NCBI GenBank assembly: GCA_030445275.1
Contig: JAUCSE010000091.1
Coordinates: 1 to 64,000 of the forward strand
Direction: 5' to 3'
Origin: Mucilaginibacter sp.
GTDB taxonomy: Bacteria > Bacteroidota > Bacteroidia > Sphingobacteriales > Sphingobacteriaceae
Length of the DNA: 64,000 bases
The first letter of the stretch is position 1; the number at the start of each line of letters is the position of its first letter. Below, in pieces: positions 29,001 to 37,067 of the stretch. The position numbers and the translations under genes were made by a program. The notes beneath the pieces were generated by a model. The model was not told the DNA's origin. It searched no databases and worked only from the letters and a program-made list of their open reading frames with translations.

Positions 29001-29092
29001 TTGATATGGGCGGTTTAACTCCGGGTATCGATAACAGGAATTTTTATCCAAAAACACGCACTTTCAGTTTAGGCGTAACCGCATCATTCTAA
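26063..29092 (+). CDS. SusC/RagA-type TonB-dependent outer-membrane receptor
   Basis: A 1009-residue receptor. Residues 1-36 are a signal peptide (LLACAVLLTALPAFSQ). A carboxypeptidase-regulatory-like beta-sandwich follows (GRVIKGTVTDEGNIPLPGVVVTVKSSGKSTSTNGNGGYTV), then the plug with LKDVVVIGYGTSSRKDVTGAITSVKAED, the TonB-region hallmark, and SSTAIYGSRAANGVIIVTT. The remainder is the 22-strand barrel, ending with a C-terminal Phe (GVTASF). It imports glycans or peptides with its SusD partner, powered by TonB. The pair stands without an adjacent hybrid sensor or ECF sigma/anti-sigma pair, and its substrate is not evident. Confidence 0.94.
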   Translation: MKKIYQCFFKKTHDLYRYSLLLACAVLLTALPAFSQTGRVIKGTVTDEGNIPLPGVVVTVKSSGKSTSTNGNGGYTVTANGPDDVIKFTFLGSVPKEVVVDSKTLINITLVTDTKQLKDVVVIGYGTSSRKDVTGAITSVKAEDFNAGVLTTPAELLQGKVAGLNITKSGDPNKQPSTILRGPSTLREGAAQQPFYVIDGVPGASIDLLAPADIESIDVLKDASSTAIYGSRAANGVIIVTTRRAKTGQTRLTYSAYGAVENVSKNIDVLTGDELRKYLTDNGVPKLSAADDDGSNTNWQKLAERTGYSQNHNLSYAGAGPNAEYGASVNYLKNNGILKNTSLERTIYKGYINQRFFNDRLKLGITLTNSATKNNDIFQSQVLSGILFYLPTVGPFNPDGSYKENYTRTGSGPLNPLSLINNNFTKTENNKTLINGFASVDILNGLKFTITGSTQKEQNNVNTYSTSQSGIYVNAGGVAVRSAYTNTSNVVEAFFNYDRVFGKHSLKLLGGYSYQQDRNGDGFGVQTQGFSNDALTYNYLAFSNPTQLSQIIFNPAYNVNGTTPATYISTLRLISFYTRAQYQFADKYLFQASIREDGSSAFGLNHRHGYFPAASAGWKIISEDFMKSTPVISDLKLRAGYGVSGNSLGFDAFTAQLIYGVPPGGGKFLSNGNVVNPIGPVRNDNPDLKWESTATTNIGLDFGILNNRITGSIDYYIKKTSDLITTLQVSTTQYFYQYLTANVGKMKNSGIEVVLNAVPVKSGAFTWRTSLNFSHNKNIVESLSSGGLVLPYIQTAQLGGKGQSGNYSQIIQPGYALGTFDLWHYLGKNANGVSTYEKADGSTTAAQPLTTDQFIKYDAQPKLIYGWSNSFFYKNFDLNFLVRGVYGNKILNATLAGLNNPADSKLQNIPRFTLGESFKDINAYLISDRFLESGSYLRLDNATIGYTIKPHIQAFKSLRFYASGNNIFIITKYRGVDPEIDMGGLTPGIDNRNFYPKTRTFSLGVTASF

Positions 29093-29112
29093 AAACAGCT
29101 AAATAAACACAA

Positions 29113-30729
29113 ATGAAAAAGATATTTATATTATGTGCCGCAATAGTTGTGATTATGAGCACATTCTCTTGTACAAAATTAGACGTACCCGTTGAATCGC
29201 AGTACGTAAAGTCAAATTTCCCGGTTACCGATGCCGATTATACTGCATTACTGGGTACCATTTACTCCAACCTATCAGCAAACTACGCAGTACCTTATTG
29301 GCGCATGCAGGACATGTCAACAGACGAGGCTATTATACCTGCCCGTGATGGTAACTTTGACGATGGCGGCCAGTACAGGCAATTACATTACCACACCTGG
29401 ACCTTTGATCATCCTAACGTAATAGGTGTATGGCAATGGGGGTTTGGTGGTATCAACAGTTGTAACCGCATTATCAGTGTTATCAATACATCCTCATCAT
29501 CAGCAGCAAAAAAGGCATCTTCTATTGCCGAGGTTAAGGCCATGCGCGCTTTATACCTTTACTTTATGATGGATCTGTATGGTAACGTGCCTATTATTAC
29601 CGATTTCCCGGTAACCGGGCAACCTGCAACCCAGTCGCGCGCAAAAGTGTATGCTTTTATTGAAAGTGAATTAAAGGCTGTATTACCTTTATTACCGGCC
29701 AAAAGCAGTAATGCGACAACAAACGTATCACAATACGGCCGCCCAACCAAAGGAATGGTATTTGCACTGCTTTCAAAAATGTACCTGAACGCAGGTGTTT
29801 ACATCGGAACTAACCATTACCAGGATGCCGTAACCATGGCTGATAGCGTACAGGCAAACACCAACTATTCTTTAGATGCCAGATACAGGGATATATTTTT
29901 ACCCAACAATGGCCCGCAGATTAATGAAACCATATTTGCAGTTCCTTATGATCAGCAAATACCGGGCAATCAGTTTACCCGTTTTGGTTTCTTCTACTAC
30001 CTTGTTCAGGCTTATGGCTTTAATGTTGGTTTAAGTATAGCAATGAGCACAACTCCTGAATTTTACAACAGGTTTAACATTCCGGGTGATGACCGTACTA
30101 AAACATGGTTGGCAGGTCCGCAGTTTTATCCTGACGGTAATGGTGGTTTTACAAATCAACCGGTTTACTACCCTGCTCCAAATGACAAAATACAGATCAA
30201 CCTAATACCTACTTTAACACTTACCGGATTAAAACCGATGGATCTGGGTAATGACGTTGTTACCTCACAATCAGAAGGTGTACGGTCTATCAAATATTAT
30301 CCCGACGTTAATATTATACAGGCAACACGCTTAAATGGTAATGATGTACCGGTATTTCGCCTGGCCGATGTTTACCTGATGAAAGCCGAGGCTATACTGC
30401 GCGGGGCTACCGCCACTTCTGTAAACGGCGAATTACAAACCCCGCTGATACTGGTAAATAAATTACGTACCCGTGCCCACGCAAACGCCGCCGCGTCAAT
30501 TGATCTGGATGGCCTGCTGGATGAACGTGCCCGCGAGCTTTCATGGGAAGCCTGGCGCAGGAATGACCTGATCCGCTTTGGGCAGTTTGAAAAAGCATAC
30601 CCCCTGCCAGTGGCTGGTGGAAAAACGGATGACCTGCAGATGAATACCGATCCAACACGCAGATTGTATCCTGTACCATCAACCGAGTTAAAAACCAATC
30701 CAAACCTGGTTCAAAACCCAGGTTATTAA
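29113..30729 (+). CDS. SusD/RagB-type nutrient-binding lipoprotein
   Basis: A 538-residue surface lipoprotein. The lipobox is TFSC, with Cys20 as the lipidated residue. The SusD fold shows in YRQLHYHTWTFDHPNVIGVWQWGFGGINSCNRII, AEVKAMRALYLYFMMDLYGNVPIIT and the closing RARELSWEAWRRNDLIRFGQF plus RRLYPVPSTELKTNPNLVQNPGY, both strongly conserved. It caps the SusC barrel and binds the substrate outside the cell. Its gene begins 20 bp after susC. The operon ends at a strong terminator at 30739. Confidence 0.93.
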   Translation: MKKIFILCAAIVVIMSTFSCTKLDVPVESQYVKSNFPVTDADYTALLGTIYSNLSANYAVPYWRMQDMSTDEAIIPARDGNFDDGGQYRQLHYHTWTFDHPNVIGVWQWGFGGINSCNRIISVINTSSSSAAKKASSIAEVKAMRALYLYFMMDLYGNVPIITDFPVTGQPATQSRAKVYAFIESELKAVLPLLPAKSSNATTNVSQYGRPTKGMVFALLSKMYLNAGVYIGTNHYQDAVTMADSVQANTNYSLDARYRDIFLPNNGPQINETIFAVPYDQQIPGNQFTRFGFFYYLVQAYGFNVGLSIAMSTTPEFYNRFNIPGDDRTKTWLAGPQFYPDGNGGFTNQPVYYPAPNDKIQINLIPTLTLTGLKPMDLGNDVVTSQSEGVRSIKYYPDVNIIQATRLNGNDVPVFRLADVYLMKAEAILRGATATSVNGELQTPLILVNKLRTRAHANAAASIDLDGLLDERARELSWEAWRRNDLIRFGQFEKAYPLPVAGGKTDDLQMNTDPTRRLYPVPSTELKTNPNLVQNPGY

Positions 30730-30738
30730 TACCTTTAT

Positions 30739-30770
30739 AAAAAGCAGCTGGCCTACACCAGCTGCTTTTT
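30739..30770 (+). terminator. Rho-independent terminator of the susCD operon
   Basis: A perfect 13-bp stem (30739-30751 with 30758-30770) and a six-base loop CCTACA, ending in five T residues. It lies 10 bp after the susD stop codon. Confidence 0.85.
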
Positions 30771-30789
30771 ACTTATACATATATTTATT

Positions 30790-31851
30790 ATGAAAACATT
30801 CTTAGGTTTACTATTCATCACACTGCTGGCCGGCTTTAAATTAAATGCTACTGATGATGGCAATATCCCTATTAACCGCATACAGGTAATAGGCTCGCAT
30901 AACAGCTATAAAATGGCTATTGACCCTGCTTTATTCGCTGCATTTCAAAAACAAGATCCGGAATCGGCTGCAAAAATTGATTATGAGCATATCAGCCTCA
31001 CAGACCAGCTTAATATGGGTCTGTTAAACCTGGAGATTGATGTTTATGCTGATGAAAAAGGTGGTAAATACGCGCACCCCAAAGGTTTGGAATGGGTAAA
31101 AGGACAGCCTCCTTTTGATCCTGACCACGAAATGGACAAACCCGGCTTTAAGGTATTCCACATCATTGATCTTGATTTCAGGAGTCATTGTTTAACCTTT
31201 AAGGATGGTTTAAGGCAGCTGAAAACATGGTCAGATGCCCATCCCGACCATAACCCCATCTTCATTACATTAGAGCCCAAAGACGAGAAACCTAAAGATC
31301 CTAAACGCATAGTTCCTGAAAAGTTCACTGATAAGACATTCGAAGAACTGGATCAGGATATCAGAGATGGCCTGGGTAATGCCAGCCTGATCACGCCCGA
31401 TATGGTTAGGGGCAAATACGCCACTCTTGAAAGCGCGGTACTACATGGCAACTGGCCAACATTAAAGGCAGCAAAGGGTAAGTTTATATTTATATTGGAT
31501 AACAATAAAGAGAACAGGGATCTTTACATTAAAGATCATCCATCGTTAAAAGGCAGGGTACTATTTGCCAATGCTGATCCGGGCACACCTGAATCGGCCA
31601 TGATGATCAGGAACGATCCTAAAGACCCACAAATAAAAGAACTGGTAAAAAAAGGATACATCATCAGAACCAGGGCCGATTCAGATACCGAGCAAGCCCG
31701 CACTAATGATAAATCAAATTTTGAGGCAGCCTGCAACTCAGGCGCGCAAATTATAACTACAGATTATTACCTGAAAAGCACCCACTTTAAATCAGACTAT
31801 GTGGTTAGTTTTGAGAGACAAAAATACTTCCGGCTAAATCCCGCGTTTTAA
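30790..31851 (+). CDS. Ca2+-dependent phosphoinositide-specific phospholipase C family protein
   Basis: A 353-residue secreted protein with signal peptide 1-20 (MKTFLGLLFITLLAGFKLNA). IQVIGSHNSYK places the catalytic His at 37, followed by LNMGLLNLEIDVYAD with metal ligands Glu and Asp, and KVFHIIDLDFRSHCLTFKDGLRQL with the second His region; these are features of the PI-PLC-C1 group. Members cut phosphoinositide-like lipids or glycosyl-phosphodiesters; bacterial substrates are often unknown. It begins 19 bp after the SusCD terminator hairpin, so it has its own unit or depends on read-through. Confidence 0.85.
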   Translation: MKTFLGLLFITLLAGFKLNATDDGNIPINRIQVIGSHNSYKMAIDPALFAAFQKQDPESAAKIDYEHISLTDQLNMGLLNLEIDVYADEKGGKYAHPKGLEWVKGQPPFDPDHEMDKPGFKVFHIIDLDFRSHCLTFKDGLRQLKTWSDAHPDHNPIFITLEPKDEKPKDPKRIVPEKFTDKTFEELDQDIRDGLGNASLITPDMVRGKYATLESAVLHGNWPTLKAAKGKFIFILDNNKENRDLYIKDHPSLKGRVLFANADPGTPESAMMIRNDPKDPQIKELVKKGYIIRTRADSDTEQARTNDKSNFEAACNSGAQIITTDYYLKSTHFKSDYVVSFERQKYFRLNPAF

Positions 31852-31866
31852 TTATTGAAAGGTTGT

Positions 31867-31908
31867 GATTTGATATATTATTTTTAAAAACAAATAATAT
31901 ATCAAATC
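31867..31908 (+). terminator. AT-rich hairpin after the PI-PLC gene
   Basis: A perfect 17-bp stem (31867-31883 with 31892-31908) around an 8-base loop, 15 bp after the stop codon, followed by CTTCTTATATTT. The stem has little GC, so it may be a terminator or a stabilising stem. Confidence 0.55.
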
Positions 31909-31956
31909 CTTCTTATATTTATAAGTCAAGACCTTTCCAATCATAAAACACAAAAT

Positions 31957-32994
31957 ATGCGGTACCTGCTCTTCTTTCTGTTTTTAATAAGTAATGTAGA
32001 TATTTTATTTGCCCAGGCAGTTTATCCCTTCGCTGATATTAACAATAACTGGGGTGTTGTTAATGACAAAAAGGAAATAGTACTACCACCCAGTTATGAA
32101 AAAATGGACTTTTTTCACGACCATGAAAGCAAGGACGCTACAGCTATTGTAAAAAAAGGAAAAACGGGACTGATTAATAGCACCGGAACATTAATAATTC
32201 CCTGCATATATGACAGCATAAAATATTTTGGAGCCCCCTTTGTTAAAGTTTCCCTCCATCATAAAGAAGGTATAGCTAACCAAAAAACAGGGGCTATATT
32301 GGTAAAGCCATTATATGATTCTATTAGTTATTCCTATACGCAGAAGGAGGAGCAGATTTATTTTGTTGTTTATAAAAATAAGGTGCAGGAATATATAGAT
32401 GAAAATGGCAAAAAGAGAGAGAAACCTACCTATCATTATGAAGGTGCGGTAGAAATGAATAGACCACGGCCTTTGGATACTACAGTAATTAATTATACCT
32501 ACGCTCTATTAAAAAAACATGGTGACACAAGTCATTATAATTTGAAAAGATATGATGACAATAAACTGGTATATTCAGATACCGTCAGGTTATACGGTTG
32601 CAAAATTGATTCACTATTATTTCCCAACAAATATGATGATCTCCTTATTCAAATAAAATCTTTAAGCACCGGCAAAAAAGGGTTGGCTTCTTACAGTGCT
32701 ATTAATAGCAAACTGCAAAGAGGTCTGAGGTTGGAAACCCCATTTTGGTATGATGATATCAAACCGTTGTATAAAACCAATAAAAAAGGCCGCTTGCTTT
32801 GTTGGATATTGATTAAGGACGATTTATTGGGTGTTGCGTTAGCAGGAGGCGAACAAAAAATAATGGCAAAGTATGCTTCAATTATTGATTCGGGTGTTGA
32901 AAAAATGGACGAAGATTATGTTCTTATCAAAACGCTAAACGGCAGTACTTGTTATGGAAACATTAGAAGTGGCGAAGTCTATATAAACGAATAA
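31957..32994 (+). CDS. WG-repeat secreted protein
   Basis: A 345-residue protein with a signal peptide (MRYLLFFLFLISNVDILFAQ). WG (KWG) beta-hairpin repeats are visible as NNWGVVNDKKEIVLPPSYEKMDFF, GKTGLINSTGTLIIPCIYDSIKYF and HKEGIANQKTGAILVKPLYDSISY in the first 115 residues. The second half (from about 150) has a less regular sequence with a GDTSHYNLKRYDDNKLVYSDTV segment. WG repeats form open propeller-like surfaces; no function is known for this one. It is a single gene between two hairpins, next to two phosphodiesterase-type enzymes. Confidence 0.8.
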   Translation: MRYLLFFLFLISNVDILFAQAVYPFADINNNWGVVNDKKEIVLPPSYEKMDFFHDHESKDATAIVKKGKTGLINSTGTLIIPCIYDSIKYFGAPFVKVSLHHKEGIANQKTGAILVKPLYDSISYSYTQKEEQIYFVVYKNKVQEYIDENGKKREKPTYHYEGAVEMNRPRPLDTTVINYTYALLKKHGDTSHYNLKRYDDNKLVYSDTVRLYGCKIDSLLFPNKYDDLLIQIKSLSTGKKGLASYSAINSKLQRGLRLETPFWYDDIKPLYKTNKKGRLLCWILIKDDLLGVALAGGEQKIMAKYASIIDSGVEKMDEDYVLIKTLNGSTCYGNIRSGEVYINE

Positions 32995-33013
32995 CAGGAC
33001 TTTATAGTTGTAA

Positions 33014-33046
33014 CAAAGGGCTGTTCCATAATGAAACAGCCCTTTG
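33014..33046 (+). terminator. Rho-independent terminator after the WG-repeat gene
   Basis: A 12-bp perfect stem CAAAGGGCTGTT (33014-33025) with AACAGCCCTTTG (33035-33046), a 9-base loop, then CTATTTTA. It lies 19 bp after the stop codon. Confidence 0.8.
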
Positions 33047-33210
33047 CTATTTTAAGAAACCCCTAACGTGCAGGTTAAATTAAACAACATCCAGCCCAAA
33101 GCAAACGCCTTGTTTATTTACAAAATGTTAACATCAATCAAAAATTTCTTAACCATAGGCTAATATTTAACACATACTCAACAGGTACCTTCGGGCAACA
33201 AATATAATTA

Positions 33211-34053
33211 ATGATGCAAGCAGCAAGCTTTTGCCTAAAGCACCTGAAATTAGTATTACTCCCCCTCCTGCTATTCGTCGCATTTAAATCCTACTCTCAA
33301 AATATTCCGCTTATTAACGCCTTTGCCCATAATGATTATTGGCACAAACGGCCATTATATGATGCCCTGGATAATGGTTATACCCATATAGAAGCCGATA
33401 TTTATTTACGGCACGGAAAACTGGTTGTTGCCCACCTTTTGCCATTGTTTAAACGGCACCGGACACTTGAACGGCTTTATCTTGATCCCTTAGCTGCTTA
33501 TATCAATGGTTCAAATGGGCAAGCTCCTCATATGGTTTATCCTGTTATGCTTATGATCGATATCAAATCAGAAGCCAATAAAACCTATGCAGCTTTATCC
33601 GCAGTGCTTGAGAAATACAAGTCTATACTTTCCGGATACGAGGATGGCGTATTTATACAACGGCAAATTACCATAGTGATAACCGGTCATAAACCGTTTG
33701 AGATACTTAAGAGTCAACAAAATCGCCTTGCTTTTATTGATGAGGACCTGCTGAAAGTTCAGCAGGATACGCTGGCCACCAATGTTTACCAAACCGCAAG
33801 CTGCAAATATTCAAAAATAATAAACTGGAATGGCAACGGCATATTCCCTTCCCTGCAGAAAAAACGCTTATGCCATTATGTAGATATGGCTCACCGGTAT
33901 GGTAAAAAGGTAAGGCTATGGGCATCGCCGGAAAATCCGGCCGTTTGGAATGAATTGCTGGATTGTGGCGTTGATCTGATCAATACGGATAAGCTTCCTG
34001 AACTTAAAAACTTTCTCACCCGCCGCATCGCGTTTTCAGCTAATGTAAAATAA
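33211..34053 (+). CDS. GDPD/PLC-superfamily phosphodiesterase (AIM6-like)
   Basis: A 280-residue protein with an N-terminal export signal (LKLVLLPLLLFVAFKSYSQ, cleavage near 30). The PLC-like TIM-barrel catalytic region is plain: NAFAHNDYWHKRPLYDALDNG (His40), THIEADIYL with Glu61 and Asp63 as metal ligands, and KLVVAH with His75 as second general acid. The group is related to glycerophosphodiester phosphodiesterases but lacks their full consensus; fungal Aim6 belongs here. The substrate is unknown. It is a single gene in a region of secreted proteins; no link to the PI-PLC at 30790 can be shown apart from proximity. Confidence 0.82.
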   Translation: MMQAASFCLKHLKLVLLPLLLFVAFKSYSQNIPLINAFAHNDYWHKRPLYDALDNGYTHIEADIYLRHGKLVVAHLLPLFKRHRTLERLYLDPLAAYINGSNGQAPHMVYPVMLMIDIKSEANKTYAALSAVLEKYKSILSGYEDGVFIQRQITIVITGHKPFEILKSQQNRLAFIDEDLLKVQQDTLATNVYQTASCKYSKIINWNGNGIFPSLQKKRLCHYVDMAHRYGKKVRLWASPENPAVWNELLDCGVDLINTDKLPELKNFLTRRIAFSANVK

Positions 34054-34290
34054 AAAGGATCAGATATTTTTCTTTAAACATTAAGTTCAAATTACTTTAA
34101 TACATACTTAATTATATCATAACCTAAACTTAGCATTATATAAAAACTACTACCCTACATTTAATCTATGGTAATAACTTATAAATATGAGGCATATTAT
34201 AATAAATATTTTACATCCTTACTAACGTACAGCATATAACGCATTACAAATAAATAAACAACTGTTAAACAATTAGTGATTTAACTATAA
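34054..34290. other. AT-rich region upstream of the sugar-biosynthesis block
   Basis: These 237 bp hold no gene and must carry the promoter of the nine-gene block that starts at 34291. I see no perfect TAnnTTTG box. The closest are partial matches such as TACTTTAA. Confidence 0.35.
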
Positions 34291-35343
34291 ATGCAGAAAA
34301 TACTGTTCATTACCGGTTCTGTAAACCAAACATCACAAATGCACCAGATAGCGGCCGAACTGCCAGAGTTTGACTGCTGGTTTAGTCAGCTATTTACAGA
34401 TAGCTATGTTTTAAACTTCTTTATTAATAACACCTCACTGCTTAACGGCACGGTATTATCCAACTACTACCGTACAAACTCTGAAGAATATCTTCGCAAG
34501 CATGGTTTGCAAATTGATTATGGTGCAAAGTTAAACAGTTATGACCTGGTAGTTTTTTGCTCAGACATTATTGTGCCCCTACGTGTGCGTAAAACAAAAA
34601 CCATATGGGTACAGGAAGGCATGGTTGATAAGTATACCCTGCTGAGCAAATTGGTCAAAGCGTTGAAATTACCCTCTTTTGTTTGTGGCAACACCTCCCT
34701 GAATGGTTCATCAAATGTATGCGATGTTTATTGCACCGCGTCAGCAGGCTACCGTCAATATTTTGCCAAAAAAGGAACCGACAATAAAAAAATGGTTGTT
34801 ACGGGCATGCCTAACTATGATGATCTGCAGCAGTTTTTAAACAACGATTTTCCATATCGCAATTATGTAATGGTAGCCACTACTGATATGCGCGAAACCT
34901 ATCGTTTTGAAAACCGGCCCGCCTTTATCAAAAAAGCGGTAAAAATAGCCGATGGCAGGCAATTGTTGTTTAAACTTCATCCGAATGAAGATGTGGAGCG
35001 TGCCGAAAAAGAGATCCGTAAATATGCCCCGGCAGGCACCATGATCTACAAATCAGGCAATACCAATCATATGATCGCTAATTGCTGCGAACTGATCACC
35101 CAATACTCAACCGTAGTATACACCGGTATCGCCTTGGGTAAAAAGGTACATTCCTGGTTTGAGATTGATCAGCTTAAAAAGCTTGCTCCCGTTCAAAACC
35201 AGGGCACTTCGGCTAAAAAAATAGCACAGATGTGCCGGAGCTATATTAATCATACCGGCAATAAGGAAGATTTTGATGTACAAAAAGCTTTGGTCAAAAA
35301 AGCGCCCGACTTTTTCGCAGAGCAGCTTGTAGTGAACTATTAA
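34291..35343 (+). CDS. GT-B-fold glycosyltransferase-like protein
   Basis: A 350-residue protein with no signal peptide and a Rossmann-like start (MQKILFITGSVNQTSQMHQIAAELP). The C-terminal half contains LLFKLHPNEDVERAE and NTNHMIANCCELITQYSTVVYTGIALGKKVHSWF, the two regions that in CDP-glycerol/sialyl-type and Kdo-type transferases bind the donor phosphate and base (HP and STVVYTG motifs). It therefore looks like a GT-B transferase acting on CMP- or CDP-activated sugar. As the first gene of the block it could attach the final sugar to an acceptor. Similarity is by motif, not a named family. Confidence 0.6.
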   Translation: MQKILFITGSVNQTSQMHQIAAELPEFDCWFSQLFTDSYVLNFFINNTSLLNGTVLSNYYRTNSEEYLRKHGLQIDYGAKLNSYDLVVFCSDIIVPLRVRKTKTIWVQEGMVDKYTLLSKLVKALKLPSFVCGNTSLNGSSNVCDVYCTASAGYRQYFAKKGTDNKKMVVTGMPNYDDLQQFLNNDFPYRNYVMVATTDMRETYRFENRPAFIKKAVKIADGRQLLFKLHPNEDVERAEKEIRKYAPAGTMIYKSGNTNHMIANCCELITQYSTVVYTGIALGKKVHSWFEIDQLKKLAPVQNQGTSAKKIAQMCRSYINHTGNKEDFDVQKALVKKAPDFFAEQLVVNY

Positions 35344-35354
35344 TATCTATACAA

Positions 35355-36179
35355 ATGGCAGATAAAGTGGTGATCGTGGTACAAGCCCGTATGGTATCAA
35401 ACCGTTTACCCGGCAAGGTGCTGATGCCGGTATTGGGTAAAAGTATCCTGGCCTTAATGATAGAGCGTCTGCAAATGATACAACATACTGCAACCATTGT
35501 CATCGCTACCTCTGTAAATACCGAGGATGACGTGATTGCAACCGAAGCCCAATTGCTAAATATACCTTGTTATCGCGGCGATCTGAATAATCTGCTTGAT
35601 CGTCACTATCAGGCCGCTTTATTATTCGATGCCGATGTTGTACTAAAAATTCCATCTGATTGCCCATTAATTGATCCGCGTTTTATTGATCGTGCACTTG
35701 CTTATTTTTTTGAGCATAAAGGGCAATATGATTATGTAAGCAACCTGCACCCGGCAACGTACCCCGATGGTAACGACGTGGAGGTCATGACCATGTCCTG
35801 TTTAAAACAAACCTGGAAAAATGCTGGTAAACCACTGGAGCTGGAACATACCACGCCTTATATATGGGAAAACCCGCAGCTGTTCAGCATTGGCAATGTA
35901 AGCTGGGAAACCGATTTGAATTATTCCATGTCGCACCGCTTTACTATTGATTACCGGGAAGATTATGAGTTTATAAAAAGGGTATTCGAGGAGCTTTACC
36001 CCACCAACAAAAGCTTTTCCTGTGATTACATTATTGATTTGTTGGATCGCAAGCCCGATATCTATCAGATCAATGCCCAATACGCCGGAGTTAACTGGTA
36101 CCGTCATCATTTAAACGAATTAAAAACCATACAACCGGAGCAAACTAAACAGGCTCCGCAAAACCTGATAAATAGTTAA
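35355..36179 (+). CDS. SpsF-type cytidylyltransferase
   Basis: A 274-residue nucleotidyltransferase. VVIVVQARMVSNRLPGKVLMPVLGKSILALMIERL is the NTP-binding signature of the CMP-acylneuraminate synthetase family as found in SpsF; LDRHYQAALLFDADVVLKIPSDCPLIDPRFIDRAL supplies the metal-binding region. It should activate an ulosonic-type acid as its CMP conjugate. It begins 11 bp after the GT-B gene. The C-terminal 40 residues (FSCDYIIDLLDRKPDIYQINAQYAGVNWY) are a feature of SpsF-like proteins. The acid it activates is not known. Confidence 0.85.
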   Translation: MADKVVIVVQARMVSNRLPGKVLMPVLGKSILALMIERLQMIQHTATIVIATSVNTEDDVIATEAQLLNIPCYRGDLNNLLDRHYQAALLFDADVVLKIPSDCPLIDPRFIDRALAYFFEHKGQYDYVSNLHPATYPDGNDVEVMTMSCLKQTWKNAGKPLELEHTTPYIWENPQLFSIGNVSWETDLNYSMSHRFTIDYREDYEFIKRVFEELYPTNKSFSCDYIIDLLDRKPDIYQINAQYAGVNWYRHHLNELKTIQPEQTKQAPQNLINS

Positions 36180-36201
36180 TTCACTTATAAAAAATTAAGC
36201 T

Positions 36202-37065
36202 GTGGAAAATACCAAACATAGTGAGCAGGAACTGAAAGCCATAGCGCTTAACGCACGCGAGCATATTGTTCGCATGTCAACCGCCGGCGGCTGCTTTACA
36301 GGGGCTTCGCTTTCGGCAGTTGATCTGATCGTTTACCTCTATTCAGAATTTCTGAACATTACCCCGTCAAATTTAAAAGATCCTAACCGCGATTACCTGT
36401 TCCTGTCCAAAGGGCATGATGTTCCGGCTTTATACGGCACGTTTGCCGAATTGGGCTTACTGGAAAAAGAGCGGCTGCAAAATCACCTTTCCTTAAACGA
36501 CCATATCTACTGGCACCCTAATACCCATATCCCGGGTGTGGAGTTTCATTCTGGCTCGCTGGGGCATTTACCATCGGTGGCGATAGGTGTGGCTATGGAT
36601 ATCAAAATAAGCGGGGGCGAAAACAAGGTGATCTGCATTATGGGCGATGGCGAGCTGAACGAAGGCTCCTGTTGGGAAGCCGTTCTGGTAGCCAATGCTT
36701 ATAAATTGGACAACCTGATCTTCGTGATAGACCGTAATCATTTCCAGGCTAATATGCGCACCGAGGATCTGATCCCGCTGGAACCACTCACCCAAAAGTT
36801 CGAATCATTTGGGGCAGCAGTTCAGCGTATCAACGGTCATAGTTATACAGAATTGCACCAGGCCTTTACCGCCTACCCTTTTCAAAAAGGAAAACTCAAT
36901 GTAGTAATAGCCGATACCGTTAGAGGCAAGGGACTACCAAGCATTGAGGAACGGGCCGATCGCTGGTTCTGTAATTTCTCGGCTGATGAAGTCGACCAAC
37001 TTTTACTGGAACTGCATGGTGAGCACACCACCTCATTAACTTCTGAAACATTAATCGTACGATAA
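36202..37065 (+). CDS. Transketolase-like subunit, N-terminal (TPP-binding) half
   Basis: A 287-residue protein equal to the pyrophosphate-binding half of transketolase. SKGH at 69-72, the GSLGHLPSVAIGVAMD segment and the TPP motif GDGELNEGSCWEA (148-160) ending VIDRNHFQAN, all match. It begins with GTG at 36202; no better ATG lies upstream in frame, and downstream Mets would remove conserved sequence. It should pair with the next protein to form a split transketolase that moves a two-carbon ketol group. In many secondary or surface-sugar clusters such pairs make unusual sugars rather than pentose-phosphate intermediates. Confidence 0.88.
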   Translation: MENTKHSEQELKAIALNAREHIVRMSTAGGCFTGASLSAVDLIVYLYSEFLNITPSNLKDPNRDYLFLSKGHDVPALYGTFAELGLLEKERLQNHLSLNDHIYWHPNTHIPGVEFHSGSLGHLPSVAIGVAMDIKISGGENKVICIMGDGELNEGSCWEAVLVANAYKLDNLIFVIDRNHFQANMRTEDLIPLEPLTQKFESFGAAVQRINGHSYTELHQAFTAYPFQKGKLNVVIADTVRGKGLPSIEERADRWFCNFSADEVDQLLLELHGEHTTSLTSETLIVR

Positions 37066-37067
37066 TC

